This document shows, in pieces, positions 44,050 to 56,407 of a stretch of DNA of 64,000 bases. How positions within the stretch are numbered: the first letter of the stretch is position 1; each line of letters begins with the position of its first letter. Both the position numbers and the translations under genes were made by a program. The notes below the pieces were generated by a model. That model had not been told where the DNA came from. It saw only the letters and a program-made list of their open reading frames with translations, and ran no database searches. The DNA comes from Rugalucina vietnamica. Its lineage: Eukaryota; Mollusca; Bivalvia; Lucinida; Lucinidae. The stretch is taken from NCBI GenBank assembly GCA_964017185.1, contig OZ024875.1:48067986-48131985 (forward strand), in the 5' to 3' direction.

Positions 44050-44440
44050 AAAAAGGTACAAGTAGGCAAAGATCAGGAAAAGGCACAATCAGAAAAAGAA
44101 TCCTACTCCAAAAACCCGAAGTGGGAAAAAAAAACAAGCTAACAATCAGGTACTTATACCTTGAAAACATTTCGTAAGCCGATTGAGCAGCTATTTTCCC
44201 AATAGGCGGCCAATCAGTTAACCTAACTAAAAATATGAAAACATACATAAAGCGCCAACAGCACAAAAGTATTAAACACCAAGACACAAAACAAAAAGAA
44301 GCACCACAGAAGTTTGCATCTGAATCTGAATGGTTTACCAGTGACTCGCCAAATTGAGAATACTTCACAAGGGGTTGCACCAGGAGGGAAATCAGTCCAA
44401 CACATATGCCATCTCAAAAACAAGTTCTACCTCAACTGAG
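44050..44440. repeat. dispersed repeat, family X copy 3, plus repeat Y
   Basis: Family X runs 44050-44290 (GGCAAAGATCAGGAAAAGGC to CATAAAGCGCCAACAGCAC). Next, 44310-44400 (ATCTGAATGGTTTACC, GACTCGCCAAATTGAG, CACCAGGAGGGAAAT) matches 50205 and 51945. This adjacency also occurs at 49725-50430, so X and Y may be parts of one longer repeat. Confidence 0.65.
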
Positions 44441-46826
44441 CCAAAGACTCACTGGTGAGCTAATAGGTGCTAGTTTAGCTAAAAGGATTGGCATGTCATG
44501 GCGCCAGTCGGCTTTGTCAATTTTATTTGTACATGATAAATGAAAATCTCCTCTAAACCTCATGGTGTATATTAACCAACTTTCAAATCGAAATCTTATT
44601 CCAATTTGTCACAACGTTTCCCACAGTAATATCTTAGAAATGCCTAAGAAACAAAATTTGACATCGCCACAAAATGGGTTAAAGTCATCGTTGGATCAAA
44701 TAGTGACTGCTTTCCCAGTTTTGTTTGGTTTACTTTAGTTAAATGATGGCTTATTTATCTTTCCAGTCAAATTATTTTGTCATAGTGAGAAGCCACTACT
44801 TTCTGGGTTATAAACTATGTCAAATCTGCCTTCGTTTCTAAAAACTTTCTAGTAATATGATGGAGATAATTCATTTTGCATGTAGCAACGCCATATATAA
44901 TATGAATACTTCATATTATATTTTTCTTGTTACATATATGGGACAAATCTATGGCTTGATTTATTGGTTTGCTCTTGAGTAAGGCATGGATAAAGAAGTT
45001 ATGAAACATAACAGTTCATAACAAGTCATAGCATTTTTTGTAGCTTTAAGAAACAAAGATGGCATCCAAGATGGCGGCCATGATAAGAAGCACAAAACAC
45101 AGTTTTACCTGTTCACATTTGAGATGCTGTGCTTATGTAAACATTTTGTGTAAGACACTGTATTTTACGAAATGGGGGCATGTCTTTTTCACCAATTATC
45201 TAATTACAATATGCAGGATGGCATCCAAGATGGTAGTCAAAACATCAAAACTGTATTTCATGTAGTTTTACGCTTGTGTTAACTGTGCAATACTTCATTT
45301 CTTTGGCAACCTGCATAATAATATACATGTCATCCATCTGTGTATCATGTCAGTCCAGTCTAATTTTGGCCATAATCTATTCAGTGCTAAGAGCTTAGCT
45401 GTTTCCGAAAATTTTGCCAAGTAGTAGCTCATATATGAACGCGGTTCAGACAAAAGAGGTCTGGGCCGTAAAGTACATTGTATGCAATTAAGATTTAAAA
45501 ACCAAATAAATTTGTAATATTTGGCATGCTCTGATATTTATGCCAAACTGCTTCAGAGTGTTCAAAACACTCACGTTAAGAAACATACTTCTAAGCAATG
45601 TTTAAAAATATTTGACCCAATTTAGGAATATGTCTTTGATTTAGACTCCTCGTGTTAATTCTCGAACTTGCAGCACAATAGTCTGGCGTTCGTTGCCTGT
45701 TTAAAACGGGCTACTGATGAGGGTTCATTACCCGAAATTGCGCAATATAGTCCATACTATCTCCCTTTGAATGTTGTTACTGCTTCCAAAGGATCAAACC
45801 TTTATATTTTTTTTTGATATTGTAAAACAATCCAAGACACATATAATATCTTATGAGACAAAGATATAAGTATCACGCATATTGCCATGGTAACCGATGT
45901 GCCATAAGAAATACCCTCATTTTAAGAAAAGGTACGCACTTTGTTGTACATATTTTATCAAATTGTGTGTGAACTTGTGCCAATTTCATAATCTGAACAG
46001 TGGTATAGGTGTTGAATTTCAAGGAACACATAGACGTTTGAGAATTTCAGTCATAGATTCTTTTCAGTACAATGGTATAAAGACGTTAATATCACCAATG
46101 TCAAAACGCCATCAATATTTTTATGGCGTCATGCTACACACCTTTTGATTCTCATATATTTATGGAGATAATCTCTTCAAACTCTCAGGAAATACTCAGC
46201 TAAACCTGGTCTTTCACATTGTTATTTATCTATATATTAATTTTGAATTTTTAGGACATAAGACCCCTCTTGTCCGATCTTGGCCCATATATATTAAGCT
46301 ACACAAGAATCACAATAAGACGACACAGTAGCCCATACTCTGAATTGAGAGGTTGATGTTTTGAGTCCGCCACAACAGAGTTGTGCATGCCATGTTAACC
46401 TTTCCATAGTGCTGAATATAATAGTACTGGTTCATACCAATGCTCCATCTAAACATGACTGATTGTTATTTAAGAAATAATTTTACTTAACAGTGAATTA
46501 TCGTGATTAACGCGGGATGTTGGAGGGTAGATTGCGATGTATTAATTCACGACGGTATGAAAGATAAATGTTCAAATCGCATGTTAACATTTTTAGAACA
46601 CAACTGTCTGTTCATTTATGTATTTATTGTTGTCTTGGCAAGAATGAAGATTGTACAACCAAGTCCTGCTCAGCAGCAACCGCAGAATTGGAATTAAATA
46701 ACCATCTTGCAATACCTTGATCACAATGCTATTACCAATGACATAACAATAGCTGATTGTGTCGCATTCTGAAAGGGCATGAACACTGAATTAAATCAGG
46801 TAAGGATCAAAATCTTTTTTTATTCC
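44441..46826. other. long gene-free stretch
   Basis: At 44431-44470 CTCAACTGAGCCAAAGACTC is a remnant of the 'AGCTCACC' family. CCAAGATGGCGGCCATGATA near 45068 and GGATGGCATCCAAGATGG near 45217 form small repeats. Otherwise only short frames are present. Confidence 0.45.
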
Positions 46827-47090
46827 CTATCGTTTCTCGACATCAATAATGGCAGGCCTCTGTTTCACTGGTGATGACTTTTCCCCAACAATGCTTAGTC
46901 TGTGAGTCAGGTACTGAAAACATAACAGTACAAATGCATCTGTGCCATCTATAGTGGCTGAAATCCTTTTCAGATTTTCAAGTGCTGCCAAAACCATTTG
47001 CTGCATACGGATGCCCCCTTCTTCATGGGTGCTTTTCATAGCACTTCTTTCAATGACAATACCCTTGCAAACTTCTGAAAGAACGTACAT
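46827..47090 (-). pseudogene. decayed fragment of a repetitive bivalve coding family
   Basis: An 87-residue minus-strand frame reads IVIERSAMKSTHEEGG, then AALENLKRISATIDGTDAFV and LLCFQYLTHRL. I recall similar 'THEEAD...DTDVFVLL' proteins as high-copy, probably element-derived genes in bivalves. No domain with known function is recognised. It is only a part of such a protein and has no neighbouring exons, so a relic is likely. Confidence 0.5.
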
Positions 47091-47099
47091 GTCATCTTC

Positions 47100-48239
47100 T
47101 CCCTTTTAAACTATCAACTTAGAATTCTGATTGTCTGCTACACTAATTTACTAATAAGTTTAATCAGCTACAGTTGGTTTTCTATCACTGTCTGTACAAC
47201 ACTTTGTGGGAACAATAATTGCATGTTTTGTGACATTGTTGTGCAAAAAGTTTATCTACCAAATACCAGGTAAACATCATTCACTTTTGGGTTAGTTTGG
47301 AAATTGTCCACATTGTACTTTGACGGACCATTAGAAGACCAGTATATAAAATGACAGATTGAGTCATCTGATATAGAACAAATGATTTTCTTTTTATTTG
47401 ACCCACATATACTTTTGTTTGTGATACTATCTTCGTCTTGCTTTGAATATCACCTGTATATGTATCTGCAAATATCAAGGTTGTTTTGGCAAACTCATGT
47501 GCTAATGTGTTTATGCCTATGTCATATGACCTTGCCTGTTGTCCAAATTACTCTAGTGCTAATCAAGATGGTAGCTACTGCTTCATTATTACCAACTGTA
47601 AGATCATTTATACTGTTGCTTGAGTTTCTACATATTAAAAATTGCCTCATTAAAGCTTGTATATTATTTGCTTTCAAACCGTTTCATTGTTTTTGTACCT
47701 AGTTTGAGATCTTTATCAACACTCGCTACCTTTTCACCCATCCTTCCACCATCTTGAAATACACAATATTAAAATACAAACTTGCTCTATTATCCTTTAT
47801 CTTAATAAGGCAAAATGTCTAGAGTAATGACTTTTAAGTGCTAAGTGTATTTAGTGCGGGAAAATGTTAAATCTCAATTCTAGGTCAAATTCGTTTTGCG
47901 CAAGAAATCATGGCTGCCTTCTTGAATGTCATCTTTAATATGATAATTACTGCATCTTGATAGACAAACTAGCTTGAGCAATGTATCTGAAAGTTAAAGT
48001 GCTAATTGTATGAATCAAAACTTGAAAGTAAAACCAAAAACATAAAAAACCTTGACTTATTTATGTTTTATAAGAAAGATGACAGCCATCTTGTATCCTA
48101 TCTTGAAAAACTGTGATAGAATGTACATACTTACACAAATCTGATACATATTCATCAATTGGCACTGAAATAACCACAGTTTTACCAGATAAAAACAATC
48201 AGAGACCGTATTAAAGAATAATTTTATATTCTGGCCGCC
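47100..48239. other. no gene seen
   Basis: Frames are short. Words such as AAATCTCAATTCTAGGTCAA near 47872 resemble the repeat at 48240, so decayed copies of that repeat are likely. Confidence 0.4.
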
Positions 48240-48400
48240 ATCTTAAACGCCATCTTGAAAATACAAAAATGCTCAATGATGCCAAGGTGGCATCATTCAG
48301 ATTCTTCAAAGGCAATGTCTACTGAACATGATTCAGTAAAGAAAAAAACTTTAGAACTCAATTCCAGGTCAATTTTGTTTTCTGCCGGACTAGCAAGACG
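48240..48400 (-). repeat. inverted third copy of the ~170-bp repeat of 7985-8332
   Basis: TCAATGATGCCAAGGTGGCA and ATTCAGTAAAGAAAAAAAC, then TTAGAACTCAATTCCAGGTC, are the complements of the unit at 7985. The TGATGCCA hairpin is kept. Confidence 0.75.
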
Positions 48401-48420
48401 ATGTCCATCCACAGAAAAGA

Positions 48421-48600
48421 TTATCAGTGGCGGATTTAGAGGGGGTTCAAAGGGTTCGCTCAAACCCCCCTCTTGGCCCAAATTATTTTATTTTCATGGG
48501 GAATTTCAAGCGATTTTGTGTGAAATTAGGCAAACGAACCCCCCTTTTCTAAGTTTGAACCCCCTCTTCAGAAATCCTGCATCCGCCCCTGATTATCATT
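48421..48600. mobile_element. TCAGTGGCGGATTTAGA miniature inverted-repeat element
   Basis: The ends TCAGTGGCGGATTTAGAGGG and GCATCCGCCCCTGA are inverted. TTA lies on both sides of them, a possible 3-bp duplication as made by PIF/Harbinger elements. Internal CCCCCCTCTTGGCCC and GAACCCCCTCTTCAG words add symmetry. Confidence 0.7.
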
Positions 48601-49724
48601 ATAGGATTGGAACATACATAAGGACAAAGTGGGGTAATAGAATAAAAAGACAATACACATAGCATATGCAAACAAAACTGGCTCAGTAAACATCCAGAAT
48701 GATTCAATTTATTTTCTCTGCCTTCAAATGACATTTCTTTTTCAATTGGTCCATGAGGTGAGTCCCTACATGCTTGGCTTCAGGACATATGTCTTTCCAA
48801 ACATTCAAGGATTTCTGAAATATGAATACTACATTTGAACTAAATCGGGTCTGGGGACGTCCAGGCCCCAGAAAAAAAATAAAATTCTGGAATGTCAAGG
48901 AGGCCATCTAAGACAATTCCATAGCCAAATTTTAGCATATTCATTATTCTTTAAAATGTTATTATTCACTATTCATTATGTTACTCCGCTATTCATTAAA
49001 AATTTACATTCATTCATTATTCTTTAGGACCATTATTCACTACTCATTAAATTTTTTGCTCTTTATTCTCATTAAAAATTTTTCTCATTAAAAATTTCAG
49101 GCTATAATTCATTAATCATTATACCCCATCCAGACCCTCATGCAGTATCGCCATTTACAGCAGCCACTGGAATGCATTTACCAACATTTTGGAAATATCT
49201 AGCAGTTCGATTTTGGACCGCCTGAATACAACTAAAAGATTCTATTCCCCATATTGAGGCGCCATTACATAATTATCGGACACACAATACTCTCATATAA
49301 CTTATAAAAGACATTATATGGTAAACCACCAAATGACTTTGCTTTAGCTATAATGAGACCTAATGCTCTATTTGCAGATTTAGCAACAGTAACTGCTTTT
49401 GCTGTTTTTGAAAAGTCTAAAATTTCAGTTAAAATGAGACTCAACCACTTCCAGGATTATATCACCAACTTAAAAAACTACATCCGAACGAGAAATCAAT
49501 GGTGTTCGGAAGTGAACTATGTTTGAATTCGATTTATTTATCTCATATTTTCGGCATCAAATAAAGAATGAAATAATGTATATCATTTAACCTTTAAAAT
49601 GTACCATACATATTTGATAAATGCATTTAATGCGTTTAGAGACGTGTGATTGTGACATTCAATTGTAAATGTTGGCTTTTAATGACTGGTTAATGACTGG
49701 TTAAAACTTGACGTCTCCGTGTGT
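48601..49724. repeat. mostly gene-free; ATTCATTA-rich repeat at 48930-49145
   Basis: Between 48930 and 49145 ATTCATTA, ATTCACTA and CATTAAAAATTT words recur densely, ending CATCCAGACCCTCATGCAGT, the complement of the opening at 7195. The rest shows nothing recognisable. Confidence 0.5.
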
Positions 49725-50430
49725 GAGGGTAAAAGTAAGCAAAGATCAGGAAATGATGCAATCAGAAAGAAATTCCCATTCCAAAATCCGGAGTGGGAAA
49801 AATAAATTGACAGTCAGGTACTTACACAGAGAACATATCGTGAGCCAAGTGAGCAGCTTTTTCCCAATAGGAGGCCACTGAGTCACACTATGTCAAGTGT
49901 TACAGTGATGCTAGCAAACTTGACTGGAGACCCCTCCAACAAACTCATTCCCGTCTCTGTAGGTTTATCACAGTATTCACGGATTTGTGGTAGAATATAT
50001 CAATTCCAACACCGGTGTGTCCAACTATTGCCACTTTATGGCTTTCCACCAATTCCACAACTGAAAGGAATGCTACAAGTATCTTTTAATAATTCCCCCT
50101 TGCCAGTGTGTCCCAGAGAGGGTGGTATGCTTACCAGCCATTGAAGTGTCCAAGGAAGCAGTTTGCAAGCTGTGCCACTTCAGATCCTAATTAAGATCCT
50201 CACATTGTGTTTATTTAAATTCAGAATCAGAATAGTTTACAGGTGAAACGTCAAACTGAAAATACCACACCAGGGGGGGGTGGGGCTTGACCGAAGGGGA
50301 TTAGTCCCGAGCTCTCACAAGAGAAGTAAATTTAGTCACACAATCATCTGACATTTCAGCATAGGAGATCAGAGAATCGGGGAGTTCATTCCAATCTCTG
50401 ATAGTCTGAGGAAAAAAACTATGTAAATAG
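49725..50430. repeat. dispersed repeat family X copy 4 and repeat Y
   Basis: 49725-49885 carries GCAAAGATCAGGAAATGATG and TCGTGAGCCAAGTGAGCAGC. 50205-50430 has CAGAATCAGAATAGTTTACA, CACCAGGGGGGGG and CATTCCAATCTCTGATAG, like 51945-52110. The 84-residue frame at 49890 between them has no family resemblance. Confidence 0.6.
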
Positions 50431-51054
50431 GCATTTGTACTTGCTGAAGGTATCTGAAATGACAATGAATTTTGTTTCCTACAACGCCTATTTTGAGGAT
50501 AAGGTCATCCTTGGGTACTTTGCTTTCCCTTTTAGACCTCAGAATCAGAATTGTTTAACCCCTCCTCCCCACTTGTAACATTTTATCTTTACTCATCTCA
50601 CTATCTCAGCTTGCACTTATATCTTTTTTATTTCAGCATTAATAGCGCACACCTGTCTATCTAGAATGTCTGCCAATGCGTGAGACATAATTATACAAGA
50701 TTAAAAATACATACATTGATCGAAATGCTTTCAAGGAATCTGCTCCTGGCAATTCGTACAGTGAGGCTTAGGTGAATATGGTGCTGAGCGACATTCTCGA
50801 CAATTCACCATTTTTTTAATTATCTACTAGTTCCCAGCTTACTGAAATCAATATTGGAAAATACAATAGATCTACAGGTAACCAAAAAACCATTTGTGGA
50901 ATTGTCAGTTTGATGTTTCATCAGTAAACTATTCTGATTCTGAGTCTCGATTGTTGACTTTTTTCCTCAGGGGGATTCGATTACCTATATTTCCAATATT
51001 GATTATGTGTAAGCTGGAAACCAGCAGATAATGCAAAAATGGTGAATATAAAGA

Positions 51055-51330
51055 GACATTTTACTTTACGCGGGTGTTCCCAGTGATCGGGGGAAAATAG
51101 CACCCGTTACCTTTTGGTGAGAAACGACCACGAATCGCGTACGTTTCGGTCCATAAAAATCCTTGACGGCTCCATTCATCAAATGCGCATGCGTAATTGG
51201 CAGAAAAGCCTTCGAGGGGACATTTCAATGAAAAATTGTCCAAAAAGCTCATCAGACAGCTGTCAATTATTTAAAAAATATCTTGTACGAAGCTTGCAGT
51301 CAGCATTTATATATAGGCAGGCAGGTTAAT
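51055..51330. promoter_or_regulatory. CpG-containing region with NRF1-like site, candidate promoter
   Basis: ATGCGCATGCG at 51183 matches the core of the NRF1 palindrome and CpG is denser here than nearby (CGCGGG, ATCGCGTACGTTTCG). The downstream untranslated exon of the BTB gene starts at 53892, so this could be its distal promoter with a first exon I cannot define. There is a 63-residue minus-strand frame too, without a recognised family. Confidence 0.3.
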
Positions 51331-51944
51331 TATATTATAACATCTGGTTTGTCCCATTCACTTGTTTTTAGTCTCCTTGCAACAACAACAAAAAGAATTT
51401 CATGTTTGTGGCCAAAATACAAGTTTATGCTTTTCTAAAATTTCTTGACATCTAGTGCTTTTGCAGTGTACAGTCATGATATTTTTGTCGATATATATGG
51501 TTTTGCCAAAACCAATGGCATACAACCTTCATGTCCAATGGAAAGACTTAAGCTAACACCGGAGAGCATCATGAGGACATTTCCCTTTAATATTAACTAG
51601 ATACAACATCTGAACATGGCAGAATAAAGGCAGTGAAGATTGTAAAATGTGATTTAAACAAGAAGTTCGAATTTTATCTGGACCACCTAGAAATGGCTTT
51701 GTGCATAAATAGGTAGCCTTCAATCGACTGTCCACCATGTCCCTCAACAAAGTCATCATCACTGCACCTTCTCAAGCTGCCATTTACAAAATTTCAAAGG
51801 GATATGGGATACTGAAGAGGCCCTGACAGAATATTTAGGGATATTGGGAAGCACATTTTGGTGATATTTGCCAAAATAAGGGGATATTTTTCCAAATAGT
51901 TAAAGGGATACAGGATGCTGGGAAATCCCCTTCCACGGCCTCAA

Positions 51945-52110
51945 TTATCTGAATCTGAATGGTTTACTGGAGACACGCCAGATTGACAATACTTCAGTAA
52001 GTTCACCAGGGGGTGCGCCAGGAGGGAAATTATTCCCTGGCTCTCACCAGATGCAAACTTGGATGCTCAGTCATCAGACATTTCAGAGAATCAGGGAGGT
52101 CATTCCAGTC
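51945..52110. repeat. repeat Y, best copy
   Basis: ATCTGAATGGTTTACTGGAG, GACACGCCAGATTGAC and CACCAGGGGGTGCGCCAGGA agree with 44310-44400 and 50205-50430. The class is unknown. Confidence 0.6.
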
Positions 52111-52224
52111 CCTGATATAGCCACATTTGTATGCTTCTTTGCTACCTGTTACCGTCAACTGCTTGAGCATAAAGGCAGGAAAGGTACAGTTCCCGGAGTT
52201 CCGTGACCAATATTGATTTCTTTT

Positions 52225-52996
52225 TAGCTCGCCTCGCCTGTACAGGAAGAGCTATTGCAGTCGCGTTGGCGTCGCTCTAATGCTAAAGTTTTTGGTCAAA
52301 GTTTTTATAAGTCTATATCTCTTGAACATGTGGATGGATTAAGTTGATACTTTGCATGTTGATAGATATTGATCTGAAGTTTTAATCTGTATCATCATGA
52401 CCCACATGGTTGACCTTGAGGTCAAGGTCACGGACTTAAGAAATTTTGTGTTAAAGTTTTTGGTTTAAGTTTTTGTAAGTCGATATCTCTTGAATGTGTA
52501 GATGGATCAAATTGATACTTTGCATTATTGATAGATATTGGTCTGAAGTTTTATGCTGTACCATCACGACCCACCTGAGTGACTGTTAGGGCAAGGTCAC
52601 AGACTTCGAAATTTTGTGTTAAAGTTTTTGGTTAAAGTTTTTGTAAATCTAGGTTCATGTATCTTTTGAATATGTAGATGGATGAGTTGATACTTTGCAT
52701 GTTGATAGATAATAGTTCCATCATGACCCACCTGAGTGATCTTTAGGTCAAGGTCACAGACTTTGTGTTTAAGTTTTTGGTTAAAGTTTTTATAAGTCTA
52801 TATCTCTTGAATATGTTGATGGATCAAGTTGATATTATTTTGCATGTTGGTAGGTACATGTATTGGTCTGAAGTTTAATGCTGTACCATCACGACCCACC
52901 TGAGAGACCTTGAGGTCAAGGTCATGTGTCATAGATTTTAATAGATTTAGTGACAAAGCACAAGTCAGGCGAGCTACGCTGTCCTGCGACAGCTCT
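52225..52996. repeat. tandem-core element, 'AGCTCGCCTCGCCTG' type
   Basis: It opens TTAGCTCGCCTCGCCTGTAC, with AGAGCTATTGCAGTCGCG, and closes CAGGCGAGCTACGCTGTCCT, then GCGACAGCTCTTA. About four 160-170-bp units lie between, with AAAGTTTTTGGTTAAAG, TCTATATCTCTTGAA and ACCTTGAGGTCAAGGTCA. It has the same architecture as the element at 12121. Confidence 0.8.
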
Positions 52997-53625
52997 TATT
53001 ATGAAAGAGTAGCTTAATACGGACTGAATCAGTTAAATCAAGTATATGCTATCAGTACATTGCACATGTTTGTCAACTTGGTGCTTTCCATTTTGACAGA
53101 AAATAATTTCTGTTATAATTTCTGTTTGTTCTTGTCCTCACTGAATTTTCCTGTTATGTTACTTCATGGTTTTCATACAGCTTAATGTTCGTACACAAAA
53201 TGTTGGTCTTACCATCATGATGTCTGAACGACCAATTGATGTGACAATTTGAGTGTCAAAATCGACAAAAACGCCTATTTTAAATATCTGAGAATTATAT
53301 CGTGACTTGAAGGTGACGGCTTACATATTTTTGCCTAAAGTCATTCACATTATGTTTAGGTGAAAGTTAACTTCTGTGACAAGTCTGAGATACCTTGGAA
53401 AGTGAATAGGTTGCTTAATTTTAGAGAGATATCGATTTTCTTATTACTCAGGCATTTTATTACTGTGCATCCAAGTGACACCTTAATTCACAATTTTCCA
53501 AGATTTTGCAGACCTGCCAGGTCGATAGGAATTGCCGTTTACTTCCTATGATCTATTGGAAACAGGTCCCCGGTTGTCACACCGATGTTACAACCTTTTA
53601 TGAACCTGACTAAGTCTTGTTAATT

Positions 53626-53845
53626 GCCCATGCGAAAACAAAAGCGCAGATCATCTGTGCAGTAACTGCACAGCTGATCAGTGTCTTTGCTTTCGTTACA
53701 CAGATAGTACAATTCCTCTTATTCTTTACAAGCTTCTAGCCTTCTGTGACTGTACACATTGCCAACCTGGTTTGTGTCAAACCTGGTTGGATCCTCAACC
53801 CCAAAGACTCGGGTATTCTACTAATTTCTAGTGTTGTGGCTCTTT
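53626..53845 (-). mobile_element. GAGCC hairpin element, left end damaged
   Basis: GCGAAAACAAAAGCGCAGAT and CTGTGCAGTAACTGCACAG, GCTTTCGTTACACAGATAGT then GTTGTGGCTC at the end follow the family, hairpin first. It lies just upstream of the BTB gene's exon. Confidence 0.75.
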
Positions 53846-53965
53846 TTTTGTCCGAAAGAGTATTCAGTATTATTTTCCATTAATATTTCAGGTTCCCAGT
53901 GGATTATCTAGGAAGTTCTCATCCATGACTTTTCTGAAGCAAGTTTGATTTGAAAAAGTATCACA

Positions 53966-56106
53966 ATGTCATATCCAATACATGAGGATGAAGAGACGAC
54001 TAGGCACAGCCTACCGATATTCCCAACATCAGACAGAACAATGTCCCTAGGTCAGGGCAGTCTCTTCGACAAGAAACAGGAGTTCAACATCCTTGAAAAG
54101 TTAAAGCAGCTACGCGACAATAAGGTGTACTGTGACGTGGTGTTGGTTGTAAGAGGAGTGAAACTGGAGGCCCATAAAAATGTCCTAGCAGCGTGGAGTC
54201 CATATTTTGCAACAAGACTGTTCCCAGGTCGCTCTGATGTGTTCAAAGACACTATTCTTGTTAATTACGACTCTAGCGAGGTGTTTGCAGATCTGCTAGA
54301 TTTCATGTATAATGGATATGTAGCACCGAGAGAGACCAACTTTCTACAGTTACTGCACCTGGCTGTGAGTTTTCAAATAGAAATGCTGAAAAACTACTGT
54401 GAGGAGTTCTTGAGATGCAATTTACACCTGGGAAATTTCGTGAGCACATACTTTCTGAGTAGAAAATACAATCTGGATAGTTTAGAGGAGTATATTGTAG
54501 GTTTCCTGCAGTTGAATCTCTCAGATGCAGTAAAACAAGGTGAATTTCTTTCATTGACGGCCAGAAAGTTTAACACTTTGCTTTCCAAAGGATGGATGGA
54601 ACAAATCAAGCCTGAAATCAAACTGTTTCTGATTATTAGTTGGGTGGGGTATGATGTCCAGGAAAGGGAGAAATTCTTGGTGTTGCTACTCGGTCATATA
54701 GACTGGTCTTCCGTGGCCAATGACTTTCTACTGGAAATAAGTCGAACAGACAACTTCTTTACCTCTCATGAATCTAGTCTGTATCTACTTTTACAGACCC
54801 TCTACAGTGCTGGAATCGCCATTGGTCCTTATACTGAAACTTTCCCCACACTGCGGGAAACACATGAGCATATACTTAATGAGGTTGTTGATACTAGTCT
54901 GCTACAAATAGAAGTTGAGCCCTTTTATCCAGCCACTATTGTGGTACTTGGTAGACCAGGGCATAAAGATCAGAGCATTAATACAATTCCATGTAAAGAA
55001 CTTAATAAAGATCCTGTAGATATAAGAGATGCTAGTATGAACACTGATGTAAATAGTGAACATTTTGAAAAAGTTAGAGAAGACGAATTGAAATATTCAA
55101 CTATAATAGTAGACCCTTATCAACAAGAACAAGAAGAACTCAGTGTAGATCATCCTAACGTTGAAGGTACTTTGACAATTGAAGCTAACACTCAAAATTT
55201 TGATGAGGTTGGTCAGTTCATAGAAGCAGAATTGAAAGAATTAAACAGAAAGAGTTTGGAACAGGCATCAAAGGAAACTGTTGAGGCTAGTCAAACAAAT
55301 GAGGAAGAGGTTGAAGAAGTAGTGCCTGCTCAAAGAGCAAAGTCACCTAGAAGAAGAAAAGCAGTGAGAGGGGGAGCAGGTCGGAGGGCGAGAAAAACAA
55401 AGATTATTATTAAAGAAGAAAAAATAGCGGAAGTGTCCAGTCAAAATAACGATAAACATGATAAAGCCATTGAAAATAAGGAAAATGATGAAACTGCTGA
55501 AAATCATGTAGAAAATGATAAATTCACTAAACATCATGTCGAAAATGACTTATTGGACAAAACTGAACAATCAGATAATGATAAAAAGCGATCAACTAGG
55601 AAATCAAAACGGGTAGTTAATTATAAGATTAAGTTAGCTAAAGATACTGAGAATGAAGAATCTGAGGGTGAAGAACATCTTGTTAATGATACAAAACAAT
55701 TAGCACTTGAGCAGCAAGAAAATGGTAAAGTTGTACCAAGTATTCCTAGTGATGTGGAGGAAGATTCTAATGACAGTGTAACTGATAAAACATATGAACC
55801 AAAACAAACAGAGGATACTGCTGAGGATGACTATGAAACAATGAAAAAGACTTTTCAGAGATTCATGAACAAGGGTAGGAAAAGAAAACATGAACTGTTC
55901 ACTTGTACAGAACCAGGCTGTTCATACAAGACAATTGTTCCAGGAAGGCTTGAGAGGCATAGGGACAGAGAACATGAGAGAGCAATAGATCAGAAGTGCA
56001 ATATCTGTCTGTTTACATCAAAATGTGTACGGACATTCAATAATCACATGAAAGAGCATATACCTGGGCCACCTTTCAAATGTGATGAACCACGATGTAC
56101 TTATAG
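53966..56106 (+). CDS. BTB/BACK/C2H2 zinc-finger transcription factor, first coding exon
   Basis: An untranslated part starts at the acceptor TATTTCAG (exon from 53892). ATG at 53966 has A at -3. 713 residues and two bases are encoded before the donor GTGAGT at 56107. Residues ~40-152 are a BTB domain (KVYCDVVLVV, LEAHKNVLAAWSPYF, FMYNGYV). ~153-290 resemble BACK. A long acidic, Asn/Glu-rich linker holds a basic nuclear-signal-like patch at ~456-479 (SPRRRKAVRGGAGRRARK). At 642-713 three C2H2 fingers begin: FTCTEPGCSY...HRDREH, QKCNICLF...HMKEH, and FKCDEPRCTYR, which is completed by the next exon. BTB-zinc-finger proteins dimerise and bind DNA in the nucleus, usually as repressors. I cannot name the orthologue. 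Confidence 0.88.
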
Positions 56107-56189
56107 GTGAGTATGACTAACTTTTTGAGCCACATGATTAGAAATCTGGTGTTGGGGTTTCCTGACCATGCATGACACAAACCTGGCTC

Positions 56190-56324
56190 ACTGTTACAGA
56201 TAATGTCTATATATCTGATTTATACATTGAGTGAGACTTTCTGTTAGACTGTACTAAACTCATAAAAAACGTATCTGTCCCACAATGACCAGAACTTTGT
56301 TAACTGGAACTATAAACCACTAAC

Positions 56325-56355
<31 letters not shown>
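56190..56355 (+). mobile_element. SINE 3' part with A(30) tail
   Basis: GTTAACTGGAACTATAAACC resembles the SINE tail near 16196 and 18768, and a 30-A run follows. A GAGCC-element fragment (56126-56190, GAGCCACATGATTAGAAA) lies immediately upstream. Both are in the intron of the zinc-finger gene. Confidence 0.6.
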
Positions 56356-56358
<3 letters not shown>

Positions 56359-56407
56359 TCAGAGAAGAAAGCAGCAATTCCTATATAGAGGAGACGGTGG
56401 GCAGGGA

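Noticed and set aside
49890-50144. 84-residue plus-strand frame
   Set aside because: No recognisable domain, no splice partners, and it lies between dispersed repeats.
51061-51252. 63-residue minus-strand frame in the CpG region
   Set aside because: No family resemblance; the CpG and NRF1-like signals can be explained without it.
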